Part shown: positions 1 through 7,691 of the stretch, in pieces
How the letters are laid out: the number at the start of each line of letters is the position of its first letter
How positions within the stretch are numbered: the stretch's first letter is position 1
From: CAZFCK01 sp964517355
GTDB taxonomy: Bacteria > Desulfobacterota > Desulfovibrionia > Desulfovibrionales > Desulfovibrionaceae
Assembly: GCA_964517355.1 (NCBI GenBank)
Contig: CAZFCK010000052.1
Span: 1-23,213, forward strand
Direction of reading: 5' to 3'
Length of the DNA stretch: 23,213 bases
The notes under the pieces: model-generated
Told to the model about the DNA's origin: nothing
What the model saw: only the letters and a program-made list of their open reading frames with translations
The model's database searches: none
Program-made: the position numbers and the translations under genes

Positions 1-1
1 T

Positions 2-54
2 TCCAAGGAAATGCATAAGAGCATCTAGCGCTTTTCAAGCGTGAGATGCTCTAG
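2..54. repeat. Terminal palindromic repeat, left copy
   Basis: This 53-bp segment recurs in inverted orientation at 23161-23213 with 52 of 53 positions identical; the only difference is A versus G at position 6. Positions 18-52 form a hairpin: a 9-bp outer stem (18-26 with 44-52), a short mismatch, a 5-bp inner stem (29-33 with 37-41) and a 3-base loop. The first 16 bases lie outside the hairpin but are conserved too, so the full repeat probably continues beyond the window. It lies about 145 bp past the stop of the minus-strand response regulator gene. It has no T-tract in either direction and no coding potential. It looks like a REP-type dispersed repeat, but I cannot name a family. Confidence 0.85.
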
Positions 55-199
55 ACGCCGCTCAGATGAATCTTCCGCGAAAATTTCATGTTGGCACAAG
101 GGAATCCCGGCCGCGCACAACTCCTTGCAAAACGGCCCTGATACGGGCGTGGAGTTCCGCGGTACGGGGAGCAAGAGGGGAGGAACAGCTATCTCTTTC

Positions 200-1546
200 T
201 TATTCCAGATTATATTTTTTCATCTTGCGATAAAGGGTCTTTCTTCCAATGCCCAGGGCCTCGGCCGCATGCTGGCGGTTTCCATTATAAAACGAGAGTA
301 CATGGGCGATGTGCTCCCGTTCCATGGCGTCGAGAGTCAACGCCGAGCCAACCGAATCCGCCCCATGCTCTTCTTCGAGCAATTCCCTGGGCAACACCTG
401 ATCCGTCAACGCCCCCTCCTCGCACAAGACCATGGAGCGTTCAAGCACATTGCGCAGCTCGCGGACATTGCCCGGCCAATTGTAGCGCAACAAGCGCTGC
501 ATGCATTTGTCGGTAATGGAATAGCGCTCATAGGGGCCGCGCAGCCGCCCCAAGATGTGTTCCGCCAGGAGGGGGATGTCCTCCTTGCGGTCCTTCAGCG
601 GCGGAATATGGATGTTGAACACGTTGATACGGTGAAAAAGCGCCTCATTGAACCGGCCGTCTTCAACCGCCTTGACCAGATTGCGGTTCGTGGCGAAGAG
701 AAAACGGATGTCGGCCCTGCGCTCTTCATTCTCACCAACCCGGCGATAGGTCTTGTCTTCCAGCACCCTGAGCAGCGAGGACTGCACTTCGTCCGGCAAA
801 TCGCCTATTTCATCGAGAAAGAGTGTTCCCTTATGCGCAAGCGCGATGAGTCCTTCCTTTGCTTCGGACGCCCCCGTGAACGCGCCGCGCTTATGGCCGA
901 ACAGTTCGCTGCGAACGAGTTCCCGCTGCAACATGGCGCAGTTTTTGATGATCAGCGGCTGGCTTGCGCGCACGCTCTGGGAGTGAATGCTATGGGCCAC
1001 GACATCTTTTCCCGCGCCGCTTTCACCGGTGATCAACACGGGCACATCCGTGGGCGCCACCTTTTGAATCAGAAATTTGATGTGACTCACGGCCTTTGAG
1101 CGGCCAATCAGGGGTTGGGTCTCGCTGGCCGACTCCTGAGTGTGCCTGAAGCTCCTGTTTTCCCGCTGCAGGCAGACCCGCTGGTAGGCGCGGTCAATAA
1201 CCATTTCAAGCCGATCCAGTTTGAAGGGCTTAGTTATGTAATCGTAAGCGCCCATGCGCATGGCTTCCACCGCGCTGGCTATGTCGCCGTGCCCCGTGAT
1301 GAGCACCACCTCCAAATCCGGATCATTGGCCTTGAACTCCGTGAACAAATCCATACCGTTGCCGTCCGGCAACCGTATATCCAACACCACCACGTCCACC
1401 TGGCTCTTCTTTATCTTTGCTCGCGCTTGTTTAGCGGTCAGGGCCGTAAAAACCATGCGCTCTTCGGAGCCCAGCTCTCTTTGCAGCAGCTTGAGGATGT
1501 TCTCCTCATCATCCACCACCAGAACCGAGTAAGAGTTGCTATTCAC
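200..1546 (-). CDS. NtrC-family sigma-54-dependent response regulator
   Basis: Predicted cytoplasmic transcription activator of 448 residues. The receiver domain (about 6-120) has the acidic pair D12/D13, phospho-acceptor D56, T84 and K106. The AAA+ domain (about 145-375) has Walker A GESGAGK at 174-180, the sigma-54 contact loop GAFTGA at 221-226, Walker B LFLDEIGDL at 242-250 and a likely arginine finger in FHRINVF. A Fis-type helix-turn-helix closes the protein (about 405-448). Length and order are standard for the class. Its start overlaps the end of the kinase gene by 8 bp, so the two are translationally coupled and almost surely partners. A sigma-54 promoter lies ahead of adh at 4715, which makes adh the natural candidate target; that is inference. 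No clear terminator follows the gene. Confidence 0.95.
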   Translation of the reverse strand: MNSNSYSVLVVDDEENILKLLQRELGSEERMVFTALTAKQARAKIKKSQVDVVVLDIRLPDGNGMDLFTEFKANDPDLEVVLITGHGDIASAVEAMRMGAYDYITKPFKLDRLEMVIDRAYQRVCLQRENRSFRHTQESASETQPLIGRSKAVSHIKFLIQKVAPTDVPVLITGESGAGKDVVAHSIHSQSVRASQPLIIKNCAMLQRELVRSELFGHKRGAFTGASEAKEGLIALAHKGTLFLDEIGDLPDEVQSSLLRVLEDKTYRRVGENEERRADIRFLFATNRNLVKAVEDGRFNEALFHRINVFNIHIPPLKDRKEDIPLLAEHILGRLRGPYERYSITDKCMQRLLRYNWPGNVRELRNVLERSMVLCEEGALTDQVLPRELLEEEHGADSVGSALTLDAMEREHIAHVLSFYNGNRQHAAEALGIGRKTLYRKMKKYNLE

Positions 1547-2744
1547 TGTCGTAACTCTGTCTTACGGGAAGGGACACAATGAACCGCGACCCTTTTCCCT
1601 CTTCACTTTGAACGTCGATATCGCCTTGATGTTCCTTAACAATATTATAACAGGTGGAAAGGCCTATGCCGATGCCTTTACCTACCGGCTTTGTGGTAAA
1701 AAATGGATCGAAAAGCTTGTTCAGAATTGCCGGAGGAATACCGTGCCCGGAGTCCTCAACTTCCAGACAGGCCCAATTCTCCTCCTTGAGATACGTCCGC
1801 ACGACTATCTTTCCGGGCCTCCCTTCCATTGCGTCCGAGGCGTTTGTCAGAAGGTTCAACAGCACCTGCTTCAGCCTCGGTTCATACGCATAAATATGGG
1901 GCAGTTGCCTGTCCAACTGCAGCTCCACGGAGAGCCGGTCCTCCTTTTTCAACTTGTATTGCAGCAGAATCAGAGTTTCTTCCACAATGTCGTTGAGATT
2001 CACCGGGGAAAACATGGACCCCACAGGATGGCAAAACGTGAGCAAACTGCGCACAATTTCCCGGCAGCGGTTGCATTCCTTGAGAATGGTGTTCGTATAG
2101 TCCCCCAAATGTTCGATCAATTCAGGTGGCAAGTCGTTTTTCGTTTTGGCGAGACGGCGTTGGATGCCCTCCGCATAACCGGAGATGGCCATGAGGGGAT
2201 TGTTGACCTCGTGCGCCACCCCTGTCGCCAGCACGCCCACCGTGGCCATTTTCTCAGCCTGGAGATATTTTGCCTGGTACTCCTTTTCCATGGTCACATC
2301 GCGCTTGAAGATCAACACCCTGTTTTCTTCGGAATCTGGGCTTTTCAGGGGCGAGGCCACCATTTCGAACTGCATGTTTCTGCCGTTGATGCGAAACATG
2401 GCCGTCTCTTTGCAAACCGTATTGGTGGAAAGGGATCGAAAAGCCGGACATTCGAGACACGGCTCGTCGGCATCCCTGAACAGGGAGTAGCAAAACACCC
2501 CCGTGGGGTCCTCCATGCCGAAAAGTTCAATAAAGACATGGTTCACGGAAATGATGCGCATATCTTCGGAAAGAACCATCATCACGTCGGTGATGCCGTC
2601 CAGAATGGCGGAAATCTCCCGGCGTTGATTCTCGGACTCCCGGTTGGCAATCTTGAGTTCCTCGACGGTGTGCTGCAGCTCCTGAAAAAAATCGAGCTTC
2701 GAGTACTCTATGCCTATGAGGTCGTTGAGATCCGTAGGTGTCAT
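1539..2744 (-). CDS. Soluble PAS-domain sensor histidine kinase
   Basis: Predicted cytoplasmic histidine kinase of 401 residues without membrane segments or signal peptide. A helical N-terminus (about 15-45, coiled-coil-like) leads into a PAS domain (about 45-150), then HisKA with GVAHEVNNP (phospho-acceptor H178) and a HATPase domain with the N box around NLLTNASDA, DSGHGI at 331-336, FDPFFTTKP and GKGIGIGLS. The PAS domain carries three cysteines, C85, C96 and C99, the last two in PCLECP. This resembles cysteine-bearing PAS domains of other sulfate reducers and could bind a metal or Fe-S cluster or sense redox state; the role is unproven. The start codon shares one base with the stop of the upstream dehydrogenase gene and the end overlaps the regulator, so dehydrogenase, kinase and regulator form one operon. 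Confidence 0.93.
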   Translation of the reverse strand: MTPTDLNDLIGIEYSKLDFFQELQHTVEELKIANRESENQRREISAILDGITDVMMVLSEDMRIISVNHVFIELFGMEDPTGVFCYSLFRDADEPCLECPAFRSLSTNTVCKETAMFRINGRNMQFEMVASPLKSPDSEENRVLIFKRDVTMEKEYQAKYLQAEKMATVGVLATGVAHEVNNPLMAISGYAEGIQRRLAKTKNDLPPELIEHLGDYTNTILKECNRCREIVRSLLTFCHPVGSMFSPVNLNDIVEETLILLQYKLKKEDRLSVELQLDRQLPHIYAYEPRLKQVLLNLLTNASDAMEGRPGKIVVRTYLKEENWACLEVEDSGHGIPPAILNKLFDPFFTTKPVGKGIGIGLSTCYNIVKEHQGDIDVQSEEGKGSRFIVSLPVRQSYDSE

Positions 2745-3886
2745 TACCAGGCCTCTTCACAAATGGACATCAAATCCTTCCAATCCGCAGAACGCGGGTT
2801 GGTTAAATGGCAAGCGTCCTTTGTTGCGACTTTACACAATTTCTCCAGATTACTCTTGTCCGGCACGAGTTCACGCATTTTCGTGGTTACTCCGAGTTCC
2901 ACAAAAAGTTCCTCAAGCATTTCAATACCCGCCAAGGCTGCGTACTCGTCGGAACGGTCATCGGGCGCGCCGATGTGCCGCCCGATGTCGCCCATTCTTT
3001 TTTCACAAGCCGGTAAATTGTAGCGCATCACGGAAGAAAGCAGCACCGGGTGAACCTGTCCGTGCTGCATGTCGTAAAGGCCGCCCAGGGCGTGGGCCAA
3101 AGCGTGCAACGTGCCCAACCCCGCATTGCTGAAGGCCATGCCGGCCTGTGTGCTGGCGATGGAAAGTTTTTCCAGAGCGATGGGATTCTTTTCCTCAGCC
3201 GCGATCTGGATGTTGCGCACAATCAAACCGATGGCGTTGATGGTGTGCATGTCCGTAAAAGGAGAAGCCAACTTGGAAACATGTGATTCCACGGCATGAG
3301 ACAAGGCGTCGATGGCCGAGGACAAGATCTGCTTCCGATTCTTGGTACGCAGCAGTTGCGGATCGATAATGGAAATATTGGGAACCAGGGTGCGGCTGAT
3401 GATCGACATCTTCACCTGTCGCTCCACATCGGTGATAATGCAAAATTGCGAAATGTCCGAACCGCTCCCCGCGGTACTGGGAATAAAAATCATGGGCGGC
3501 AGGGGGCGGTTGATACGGTTGGCGCCTTCGTATTCCCGAATGTGCCCCCCATTGCCTACGATAACGCCGATGCCTTTGGCCTCATCCATGGGACTGCCGC
3601 CGCCCAAGGAAACAATAACATCGCAATCTTCTTCAATATAGGTCTTGGCGCCTTCGTGAACGTGAAAGTCTCGCGGATTGGAGACCACCTTGTCGAAGTA
3701 GACACACTCAATGTTATCGGCCTTAAGCAGGTCGATAACGTGCTCAACCCAACCGATTTTTTCCAAGCCCTCGTCGCTGACGAGCAAAACGCGCCGCCCT
3801 CCAAGCCTTCTGGCGCATTGGGGCAGATGAACGGTGCTGCCGTGCCCGAAAATAATGTCCGGAATGGCGAATTTAGTGCTGAACAT
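2744..3886 (-). CDS. Iron-containing alcohol dehydrogenase
   Basis: Group III (iron-type) NAD(P)-dependent alcohol dehydrogenase of 380 residues, the usual length. The N-terminal Rossmann-like half carries GGGSPMDEAKG (about 96-106) for the dinucleotide; the C-terminal helical half carries the metal ligands D193, H197 (AIDALSHAVES), H261 and H275 (LHALAHALGG and YDMQHG), at the family's usual spacing. The substrate could be a short alcohol, aldehyde or diol and cannot be read from the sequence. It is clearly paralogous to, but divergent from, the adh at 4829, with less biased codon use. Being first gene in an operon with a two-component pair suggests that it supplies or removes the compound that the kinase senses. 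Start chosen at the ATG that gives the family's usual N-terminus. Confidence 0.92.
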   Translation of the reverse strand: MFSTKFAIPDIIFGHGSTVHLPQCARRLGGRRVLLVSDEGLEKIGWVEHVIDLLKADNIECVYFDKVVSNPRDFHVHEGAKTYIEEDCDVIVSLGGGSPMDEAKGIGVIVGNGGHIREYEGANRINRPLPPMIFIPSTAGSGSDISQFCIITDVERQVKMSIISRTLVPNISIIDPQLLRTKNRKQILSSAIDALSHAVESHVSKLASPFTDMHTINAIGLIVRNIQIAAEEKNPIALEKLSIASTQAGMAFSNAGLGTLHALAHALGGLYDMQHGQVHPVLLSSVMRYNLPACEKRMGDIGRHIGAPDDRSDEYAALAGIEMLEELFVELGVTTKMRELVPDKSNLEKLCKVATKDACHLTNPRSADWKDLMSICEEAW

Positions 3887-4059
3887 TCTTCTCTAATCTC
3901 CTCAGCTGTGTCATGTTGGCCCACTTTTTCCCTTCCGCACCTTGTCGCATTGCACATGGGAAGAGTTAAGTATCCTGCCCCACATGGGAGCATAAGGCGC
4001 GTGTCTATCCCGGGTTCCGCACAAAGCCTATGATCGCATCCAACATACTGAAAAAAAAC

Positions 4060-4065
4060 ATTATA
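4060..4065 (-). promoter_or_regulatory. Possible sigma-70 -10 box for the adh2-kinase-regulator operon
   Basis: On the minus strand this reads TATAAT, a perfect -10 hexamer, in an A/T-rich stretch about 175 bp upstream of the dehydrogenase start at 3886. The only -35-like hexamer (TTGGAC) is about 20 bases upstream of it, longer than usual, so the assignment is weak. I found no convincing -24/-12 pair on this strand in the same interval. Confidence 0.3.
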
Positions 4066-4271
4066 CAAAAATAAAACAGTTGCCGGTCCAACAACATCCA
4101 GGTCAAAATGAAGTGGCGTAAACCTTCTCACTCACCACATTGCAGACGCCCTCACTAAGGCTTGCGACAAGAGAAAGCAAGCCTGATATCTTACCGGTCT
4201 TTAATGGATTGAGCACGCATCGGGCCAAAGTGACCCGTCTATGCCTTTCATTTCAAATCTCCCCCAGGCCA

Positions 4272-4283
4272 TCTCACGTGAGA
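4272..4283. promoter_or_regulatory. Perfect 12-bp palindrome, possible operator
   Basis: TCTCACGTGAGA is self-complementary over all 12 bases. It lies about 440 bp upstream of the sigma-54 promoter and about 390 bp upstream of the minus-strand dehydrogenase start. It could be a regulator site for either operon, but a single 12-mer can arise by chance. Confidence 0.25.
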
Positions 4284-4509
4284 CAAGGCGTTTCAACACG
4301 CACTGCCCCACAAAAAAAGTTGAGGTGGCTCTGAGCTTAGTCCAGCAATGAGAGGGGCGCAAGCGCACTCTCATCCCATCCCTGGGTCACTTTTCCTCAT
4401 GATCAGGATGCGCGGACAAAACGCTCTTGAAACATATCCATGTACAATTACAGGAGTTATATCAAACATCACCTCCCCGGCACTCTGCGTGATCGCCCCC
4501 AAAATTGGG

Positions 4510-4537
4510 AAGCCCCTTTTTGACCCAAAAAGGGCCT
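4510..4537. other. Imperfect hairpin in the adh upstream region
   Basis: A left arm ending CCCTTTTT and a right arm starting AAAAAGGG pair around the 5-base centre GACCC; the stem extends to about 12 bp with one mismatch. The T-run lies inside the stem, so it is not a standard terminator. It could be a regulatory structure or part of an upstream binding region. Confidence 0.35.
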
Positions 4538-4567
4538 TTCACTGTATCAAAATGACACGTATGAATA

Positions 4568-4581
4568 ACATTCTGGAATGT
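4568..4581. promoter_or_regulatory. Candidate upstream activator site for adh
   Basis: ACATTC and GAATGT form a 6-bp inverted repeat around a 2-bp centre, flanked by TATGAAT on the right and a similar ATGAATA on the left. It lies about 135 bp upstream of the -24 element, a typical distance for an enhancer of an NtrC-type activator. That the regulator encoded at 200-1546 binds here is only a hypothesis. Confidence 0.3.
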
Positions 4582-4714
4582 ATGAATTTAGACATGACAA
4601 ATCAAAGAACTGACCTCCCGGCGCTATGCTCTGGTGGGACAGGGCCAACATAAGGGCACAATCGTTTTTTGAGCCACAAAATATAACATGTTGAAATAAT
4701 GCATAAAACAAAGT

Positions 4715-4730
4715 TGGCCTGGTATTTGCT
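4715..4730 (+). promoter_or_regulatory. Sigma-54 (-24/-12) promoter of adh
   Basis: TGGCCTGGTATTTGCT matches the sigma-54 consensus TGGCAC-N5-TTGCW, with the invariant GG (4716-4717) and GC (4728-4729) at the required spacing. Transcription would start near 4741, giving an untranslated leader of about 88 bases before the adh ATG. An NtrC-class activator gene lies in the same window, which supports the call. Confidence 0.7.
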
Positions 4731-4828
4731 CATAGAGAAAATCAGAGAGGTCAGCAGGGAAGACTCTCACTATCGACTGGTATTGAGGATTGTTTTTTTA
4801 AAAACATCAATTTTAGGGAGAGAGCATC

Positions 4829-6010
4829 ATGGCAGTACGTGAACAAGTCTACGGGTTTTTTATTCCCAGCGTTACTCTTATCGGCATCGGCGCCGCTAAA
4901 GAAATCCCCGGCAAGATCCGCGACCTGGGCGGTAAGAAACCCTTGATCGTCACCGATGCCGGCATCGTGAAAACCGGCATCCTGAAACAGGTAACCGATC
5001 TGATGGACGCCGCCAAGATGGACTACGCGGTTTACGACAAAACAATCCCTAACCCCACTGACGCAAACGTTCACGGTGGTGTGGATGTTTACAAGAAAGA
5101 AAATTGCGACAGCCTGATCACCCTGGGCGGCGGCTCTTCCCACGACTGTGGCAAGGGTGTCGGCCTGGTCGTTGCCAACGGGGGCAAGATCCATGACTAC
5201 GAAGGCGTGGACAAATCCACCAAGCCCTTCCCCCCGTATGTCGCAGTGAACACCACCGCTGGTACGGCTTCCGAAATGACCCGTTTCTGCATCATCACCG
5301 ACCTCTCCCGCAAGGTGAAGATGGCCATTGTTGACTGGCGTGTGACCCCCACCATCGCAGTGGACGATCCTCTGTTGATGGTCGGCATGCCTCCCGCGCT
5401 GACCGCCGCCACCGGCATGGACGCTCTGACCCACGCCGTGGAAGCCTATGTTTCCACCATCGCCAACCCCATGACCGACGCTTGCGCCGAAAAGGCCATC
5501 GAACTGATCTTCAAGTTCCTGCGTCCCGCGGTCGCCAACGGTCAGGACATCGAAGCCCGCGAAGCCATGTGTTTTGCTCAATACCTGGCCGGTATGGCTT
5601 TCAACAACGCTTCTCTGGGTCACGTTCACGCCATGGCTCACCAGCTGGGCGGCTTCTACGATCTGCCTCACGGCGAATGCAACGCCATCCTGCTGCCCTA
5701 CGTTGAAGGCTTCAACCTTATCGCCAAGGTTGACCGTTTCGCCAAAATGGCTGAAATCATGGGTGAGAACGTTGCAGGCCTGTCCAAACGCGCCGCTGCC
5801 GACGTGTGCCTGGACGCCATCCGCAAGCTCTCCGCCGACGTTGGCATCCCCGCAGGCCTGATCGCTCTCGGCAAACGCTACGGCAAGGAAGTCAAGGCCG
5901 AAGACATCCCCACGATGACCGGCAACGCTCAGAAGGACGCTTGCGGCTTGACCAACCCCCGCTGCGCCACCGACGCCGACGTTACCGCCATCTACACTGC
6001 AGCGCTGTAA
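4829..6010 (+). CDS. adh: Iron-containing alcohol dehydrogenase of the Flx-Hdr cluster
   Basis: Group III iron-type, NAD-linked alcohol dehydrogenase, 393 residues. The cofactor loop GGGSSHDCGKG is at about 100-110; iron ligands are D198, H202 (MDALTHAVEA), H267 and H281 (HVHAMAHQLGG, YDLPHGE). In Desulfovibrio the homologue next to hdr-flx genes is a very abundant ethanol dehydrogenase that connects ethanol to NADH. Codon use is strikingly biased (CTG, GGC, AAC and ATC dominate), as in highly expressed genes. A good ribosome site AGGGAG lies 8 bases before the ATG, a sigma-54 promoter lies about 100 bp upstream and a GC-rich hairpin follows the stop. The latter suggests that most transcripts end there, so adh may be made in excess of the downstream genes. 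Substrate is inferred from the family and context. Confidence 0.95.
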   Translation: MAVREQVYGFFIPSVTLIGIGAAKEIPGKIRDLGGKKPLIVTDAGIVKTGILKQVTDLMDAAKMDYAVYDKTIPNPTDANVHGGVDVYKKENCDSLITLGGGSSHDCGKGVGLVVANGGKIHDYEGVDKSTKPFPPYVAVNTTAGTASEMTRFCIITDLSRKVKMAIVDWRVTPTIAVDDPLLMVGMPPALTAATGMDALTHAVEAYVSTIANPMTDACAEKAIELIFKFLRPAVANGQDIEAREAMCFAQYLAGMAFNNASLGHVHAMAHQLGGFYDLPHGECNAILLPYVEGFNLIAKVDRFAKMAEIMGENVAGLSKRAAADVCLDAIRKLSADVGIPAGLIALGKRYGKEVKAEDIPTMTGNAQKDACGLTNPRCATDADVTAIYTAAL

Positions 6011-6042
6011 TCTCAAGACTATCATCGTCTCATCTGAAATAC

Positions 6043-6068
6043 CCGGGGGAGGCAATCGCCTCCCCTGG
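6043..6068 (+). terminator. Hairpin after adh (terminator or attenuator)
   Basis: An 8-bp perfect stem (GGGGAGGC with GCCTCCCC), extended to 11 pairs with one G-T wobble, closes on the loop AATC 33 bp after the adh stop. It is followed only by a short GTTTCC run, so termination may be partial. That would allow high adh expression with some read-through into hdrC. Confidence 0.5.
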
Positions 6069-6204
6069 CGTTTCCATCTGGTGACGTGAGGGTAGGTGCC
6101 GGGAAACGAAGAAAATTCTTGCCTATCGGCAATTTGTAGAATATTGTGATATTTTTTAACGGCAAGGTTTTTTGTCCTTGCGAAACCACCTGGAAATTGA
6201 GTCT

Positions 6205-6765
6205 ATGGAAATCTTACACCTCACAGAATCTTATGACGCAGAGTTCGTCCGGCAGGTGGAAGAAGAGAGCGGACAGAAGGTCAGACTATGTTATCAATGC
6301 GGTAACTGTACCGCGGGCTGCCCTTACACGTTCGCCTATGACATCCCAGTCAGTCAGATCATGCGTCTGCTGCAAGCTGGACAAAAGAAGAGGATTCTCT
6401 CCAGCCGGTCCATATGGCTGTGCGCCACATGCGAATCCTGCACCACCCGCTGCCCAAATGAAATTGACGTAGCGCGCATCATGGACGTCTTACGGCACAT
6501 AGCGCGCCGTGAAGGCTACGCCAAAGAGCGCAACGTCAAGATCTTCTGGGACAGTTTCCTGGATTCGCTGAACAAGCACGGCCGTGTCTTTGAGCTGGGT
6601 CTGATGACCAACTTCATGCTCAAAACGGGCCGCCTCTGGACGGACGCCGATCTTGGGCACAAGGTTTTGCCCAAGGGCAAGCTGGCCTTCAAGCCCCATG
6701 AGATCAAGGGCAAAGAGGAAGTGGCCGCAATCTTTAAACGGTTCAAGGAGGAGCGCGGATTATGA
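6205..6765 (+). CDS. hdrC: Heterodisulfide reductase subunit C-like Fe-S protein
   Basis: Soluble Fe-S subunit of about 186 residues that relays electrons between HdrA and the HdrB active site. It has two four-cysteine clusters: CYQCGNCTAGCP (about residues 29-40) and CATCESCTTRCP (about 73-84), each CxxCxxCxxxCP. Length and the helical C-terminus fit the family; there is no membrane segment, so it is the cytoplasmic HdrC type rather than a membrane HdrE or DsrMK arrangement. I chose the ATG at 6205; an in-frame TTG at 6172 would add 11 residues, has a hairpin across it and lacks a clear ribosome site. The stop overlaps the hdrB start as ATGA, so the two are coupled. The 194-bp gap after adh may hold a weak promoter, but none is convincing. 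Confidence 0.93.
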   Translation: MEILHLTESYDAEFVRQVEEESGQKVRLCYQCGNCTAGCPYTFAYDIPVSQIMRLLQAGQKKRILSSRSIWLCATCESCTTRCPNEIDVARIMDVLRHIARREGYAKERNVKIFWDSFLDSLNKHGRVFELGLMTNFMLKTGRLWTDADLGHKVLPKGKLAFKPHEIKGKEEVAAIFKRFKEERGL

Positions 6766-7661
6766 GTTCACCCTTGACGTACGCTTATTATCCCGGCTGC
6801 TCCGGACTGGGCACGTCCATCGAGTATGAGAAATCCACCCGGGCCGTTTGCGAAGCTTTGGGAATGAACCTCCAAGAGATTCCCGACTGGAGCTGCTGCG
6901 GATCAACTCCCGCGCATACCGTGGACCACGTGCTCTCGGCCGCGCTCTCCGCGCGCAACCTCGATCTGGCGGAGGATCTGGACGCCCAGGCAGTGACCAC
7001 GCCGTGTCCCAGCTGTTTGACGAATTTGGTGACCGCGCATCACAGGGTGCAGGACCCGGCCTTCAAGGCTGAAGTCGAAACACTTTTGGACAAACCCGTC
7101 CGCAGCACCCTGCCCGTTAAATCCGTGCTGCAAATCATCTACGAAGATCTCGGGCCGGATTACATCAAAAGCAAGGTTGTGCGCCCCCTCACCGGACTCA
7201 AGATCGCCCCTTATTACGGCTGCATCATGAATCGACCTCCCGAGCTCATGCGGTTCGACGATTGGGAGAACCCCATAGCCATGGATCGCATCATGGAAGC
7301 CCTTGGTGCGGAGGTAGTGCCTTTCCCGTTGAAAGTTGAGTGCTGCGGAGCATCTTTCGGCATTCCGCGCAAGGACGTGGTTATGCGCCTTTCCGGCAAG
7401 CTGCTGGACATGGCCGAACTCAACGGCGCCGTGGCCATGGTCACCGCCTGTCCTTTGTGCCAAATGAACCTGGATTTGCGGCAAGGGCAAATCAATCGGG
7501 CCACCAATCGCCAGCATCAGATGCCCATATTCTACTTCACTCAGCTCATCGGTAGGGCCCTGGGCCTGGACGAAGGCCGTCTCGGATTTGACAAGCTGTG
7601 CGTAAGTCCTCGAATCGCCTGGCGATCAATGGAAGAGGCCGCAGCTGTGGCGAACCCGTAA
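6762..7661 (+). CDS. hdrB: Heterodisulfide reductase subunit B-like catalytic subunit
   Basis: Predicted catalytic subunit (299 residues) of an Hdr-type disulfide reductase; HdrB proteins hold two noncubane [4Fe-4S] clusters in cysteine-rich CCG domains where the disulfide is cleaved. Both full motifs are visible: C13, C45-C46, C82 and C85 in the first half, and C154, C194-C195, C230 and C233 in the second (CX31CC and CX39CC, each followed by CxxC about 35 residues on). In methanogens the substrate is CoM-S-S-CoB; in Desulfovibrio Flx-Hdr the proposed partner is the DsrC protein, which is not encoded in this window. The start overlaps the hdrC stop by 4 bp and hdrA follows after 30 bp. Confidence 0.94.
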   Translation: MSSPLTYAYYPGCSGLGTSIEYEKSTRAVCEALGMNLQEIPDWSCCGSTPAHTVDHVLSAALSARNLDLAEDLDAQAVTTPCPSCLTNLVTAHHRVQDPAFKAEVETLLDKPVRSTLPVKSVLQIIYEDLGPDYIKSKVVRPLTGLKIAPYYGCIMNRPPELMRFDDWENPIAMDRIMEALGAEVVPFPLKVECCGASFGIPRKDVVMRLSGKLLDMAELNGAVAMVTACPLCQMNLDLRQGQINRATNRQHQMPIFYFTQLIGRALGLDEGRLGFDKLCVSPRIAWRSMEEAAAVANP

Positions 7662-7691
7662 CGAGCTGACAACGAAGGAGCGTCTAACAGC

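Larger units (their letters stand above)
3887..4828. other. Divergent intergenic region between the two alcohol dehydrogenase genes
   Basis: About 940 bp without a credible gene; the short open frames have no recognisable protein features. It holds a candidate minus-strand -10 box (4060-4065), a direct repeat CACATGGGA at 3953 and 3981 (28 bp apart), a perfect 12-bp palindrome (4272-4283), an imperfect hairpin (4510-4537), a palindrome with a 2-bp centre (4568-4581) and the sigma-54 promoter (4715-4730). Such a long region between divergent operons fits binding of an enhancer-type activator, but no site is proven. Confidence 0.6.

Noticed and set aside
1536..3023. Long plus-strand open frame opposite the kinase and dehydrogenase genes
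   Set aside because: It is antisense to two genes with complete, recognisable domains; its translation has no features of its own.
4751..6055. Long minus-strand open frame opposite adh
   Set aside because: It arises from the strong codon bias of adh and gives a glycine, valine and histidine-rich product with no family signature.
6144..6161. Possible Rex-type operator ahead of hdrC
   Set aside because: The left half TTGTGA is perfect, but the right half matches only 2 of 6 positions of TCACAA.
6172..6204. TTG start for hdrC giving 11 extra residues
   Set aside because: No ribosome site fits, a hairpin covers the TTG, and the ATG at 6205 gives the usual family N-terminus.
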